Origin: Nocardia sp.
GTDB lineage: Bacteria > Actinomycetota > Actinomycetes > Mycobacteriales > Mycobacteriaceae
Length of the DNA: 6,209 nt
Direction: 5' to 3'
Assembly (NCBI GenBank): GCA_017354515.1
Contig: JAFMQT010000285.1
Span: 1-6,209, forward strand
Under the pieces are notes generated by a model. The model did no database searches and had not been told where the DNA came from. It was given only the letters and a program-made list of their open reading frames with translations. Made by a program: the position numbers and the translations under genes. This document shows, piece by piece, positions 5,659-6,209 of this stretch; within the stretch, counting starts at the first letter, position 1, and every line of letters begins with the position of its first letter.

Positions 5659-5671
5659 GTTGTGCTACAAC
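5659..5671 (+). promoter_or_regulatory. Extended -10 with overlapping 5-bp inverted repeat before the small membrane protein gene
   Basis: TGC-TACAAC (5663-5671) resembles an extended -10 and ends seven bases before ATG 5679, again a leaderless spacing. The same bases form GTTGT-GCT-ACAAC, a 5-bp inverted repeat that could be a small operator. The stretch GCTAC(A/G)A...TCATG is similar to the one before the first Uma2 gene, hinting at shared control. Confidence 0.4.
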
Positions 5672-5678
5672 TCGACTC

Positions 5679-5870
5679 ATGATCGGGATCATCGGAATCG
5701 TCGCAAGCCTCGGGGTCATCATTCTCATCGTCGGCATGGTGTTCATCGGTCTCACCGTGAAGCGGGCTCGCGACCGCCGGACTGCCGCTCCCACACCCCC
5801 GATGTACGCCGGGCAGGACGCCGGATGGAATCAGCCTCCCCCGGCCCCGCAGTGGCGGCAGCGGTTCTAG
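5679..5870 (+). CDS. Small single-pass membrane protein with a proline-rich tail
   Basis: A 63-residue protein starting at ATG 5679. Residues 1-26 are almost wholly Ile, Val, Leu, Gly, Met and Phe and form one transmembrane helix beginning at the N-terminus. A basic patch (KRARDRR, about 28-34) follows, so by the positive-inside rule the C-terminal tail faces the cytoplasm. The tail (35-63) is rich in Pro, Gln and Trp (QPPPAPQWRQRF at the end) and probably disordered. No enzyme motif is visible and I do not recognise the family. It lies 62 bp after one Uma2 gene and 77 bp before another, all in the same direction. The frame choice is supported by the coherent hydrophobic segment and by a -10-like box just upstream. 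It could be a membrane anchor or accessory to its neighbours, but this is only suggested by position. Confidence 0.72.
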   Translation: MIGIIGIVASLGVIILIVGMVFIGLTVKRARDRRTAAPTPPMYAGQDAGWNQPPPAPQWRQRF

Positions 5871-5935
5871 CCCGGCCGATAAGCCATTCGGACATTGTCG
5901 ATGACACGAGGCATACGTACATGCACCAGGACAGA

Positions 5936-5941
5936 TAACAT
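5936..5941 (+). promoter_or_regulatory. Candidate -10 box for the second Uma2 gene
   Basis: TAACAT is followed by six bases and ATG 5948, the same spacing as at the first Uma2 and RDD genes. An AGGA at 5928-5931 lies 16 bases from the start, too far to be the ribosome-binding site. An alternative promoter (TTGTCG at 5895-5900 with TACATG at 5918-5923) cannot be excluded. Confidence 0.3.
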
Positions 5942-5947
5942 GAACCA

Positions 5948-6209
5948 ATGGTCGGGCCGAGCACACCGCGCACTGAGCACCTCGACATTCCCGACTACAT
6001 GACCTGGGAAGAACTCGAAACGCTACCCGAGGAGATCGCCGCACAGATCGAACTGTGGGACGGCCGGGTCGTATGGCTGCGACGGGGCCCCGGTGAACAT
6101 CAGATGGCGATGCGGCGCCTGACTCACGAAATCGAGCGCTGCGCACGTGACGATATGTCCGCACATCCACAACGATGCTGGCGAGCGAACCTCGAGACCA
6201 ATGTCTTCT
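5948..6209 (+). CDS. Uma2-family protein, second copy (3' end outside window)
   Basis: The first 87 codons of a paralogue of the Uma2 protein encoded at 4963-5616. From the Met at base 5999 onward, 70 residues align to residues 15-84 of the first copy with no gap and, by my count, 45 identities. MTWEELETLPEE, QIELWDGRVVW, RRGPGEHQ and CWRANLETNVF are the shared blocks. The 30 or so residues between EHQ and CWRA are strongly diverged. The start is placed at ATG 5948, giving 17 residues before the shared block (14 in the first copy); ATG 5999 would begin directly at that block. The PD-(D/E)XK active-site residues would lie beyond the window edge, so catalytic competence cannot be judged. Confidence 0.87.
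   Translation, partial: MVGPSTPRTEHLDIPDYMTWEELETLPEEIAAQIELWDGRVVWLRRGPGEHQMAMRRLTHEIERCARDDMSAHPQRCWRANLETNVF

Noticed and set aside
4890..5678. Open + frame running through the Uma2 gene into the small membrane protein
   Set aside because: Upstream of ATG 5679 the translation is the Arg-rich shadow of the Uma2 gene. Only the last 63 codons look like a protein.
5517..6170. 217-codon frame on the - strand across the Uma2/small-protein region
   Set aside because: It is antisense to two supported + strand genes, has no recognisable domain, and has no promoter or ribosome-binding site that I could see.
1..6209. CRISPR array, tRNA, rRNA or insertion sequence
   Set aside because: No regularly spaced repeats, cloverleaf-like sequence, rRNA signature or transposase frame with terminal inverted repeats was seen on either strand.

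Overview
The window is high-GC actinobacterial DNA, most likely from a Nocardia-like member of the Mycobacteriales. The glutamine synthetase reads residue for residue in the numbering known for Mycobacterium tuberculosis GlnA1 (478 aa, adenylylation site Tyr406). An RDD membrane protein gene is divergent just upstream of it. Several genes have a -10 box so close to the ATG that they should be leaderless, a common arrangement in this group. The genus is an inference from gene content; no rRNA or tRNA is present to confirm it.

Left block (1-2559, + strand): the 3' half of a homogentisate 1,2-dioxygenase gene (hmgA), an unassigned alpha/beta hydrolase and a short IclR-family regulator form one tight operon-like run. 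The hmgA/hydrolase junction is odd. A 20-bp direct repeat carrying Shine-Dalgarno and start codons occurs twice, 71 bp apart. It encloses a 23-codon mini-ORF that overlaps the stop of hmgA and the start of the hydrolase by one base each. An 8-nt element between the copies is complementary to both. The block probably serves tyrosine/phenylalanine (homogentisate) catabolism, with the IclR protein as the likely local regulator.

Middle block (2565-4757): the RDD membrane protein gene (- strand) converges on iclR with a 5-bp gap and diverges from glnA (+). The 294-bp region upstream of glnA holds a very strong 11-bp inverted repeat and, 10 bp further on, a four-part site matching the GlnR consensus. 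glnA is complete and all key catalytic residues are present.

Right block (4758-6209): a scar-like accessory region. Directly after glnA are a weak hairpin, a short tandem repeat and, on the - strand, the last 40 or so codons of a tyrosine recombinase (phage or ICE integrase) whose remainder is missing. Then come a complete Uma2-family (PD-(D/E)XK fold) protein, a 63-aa single-pass membrane protein, and a second Uma2 paralogue cut by the window edge. The two Uma2 copies align without gaps over their first 70 comparable residues. Their N-terminal block is nearly identical and is followed by a strongly diverged segment. This tandem Uma2/small-membrane-protein cluster beside an integrase relic is the least understood part of the window.
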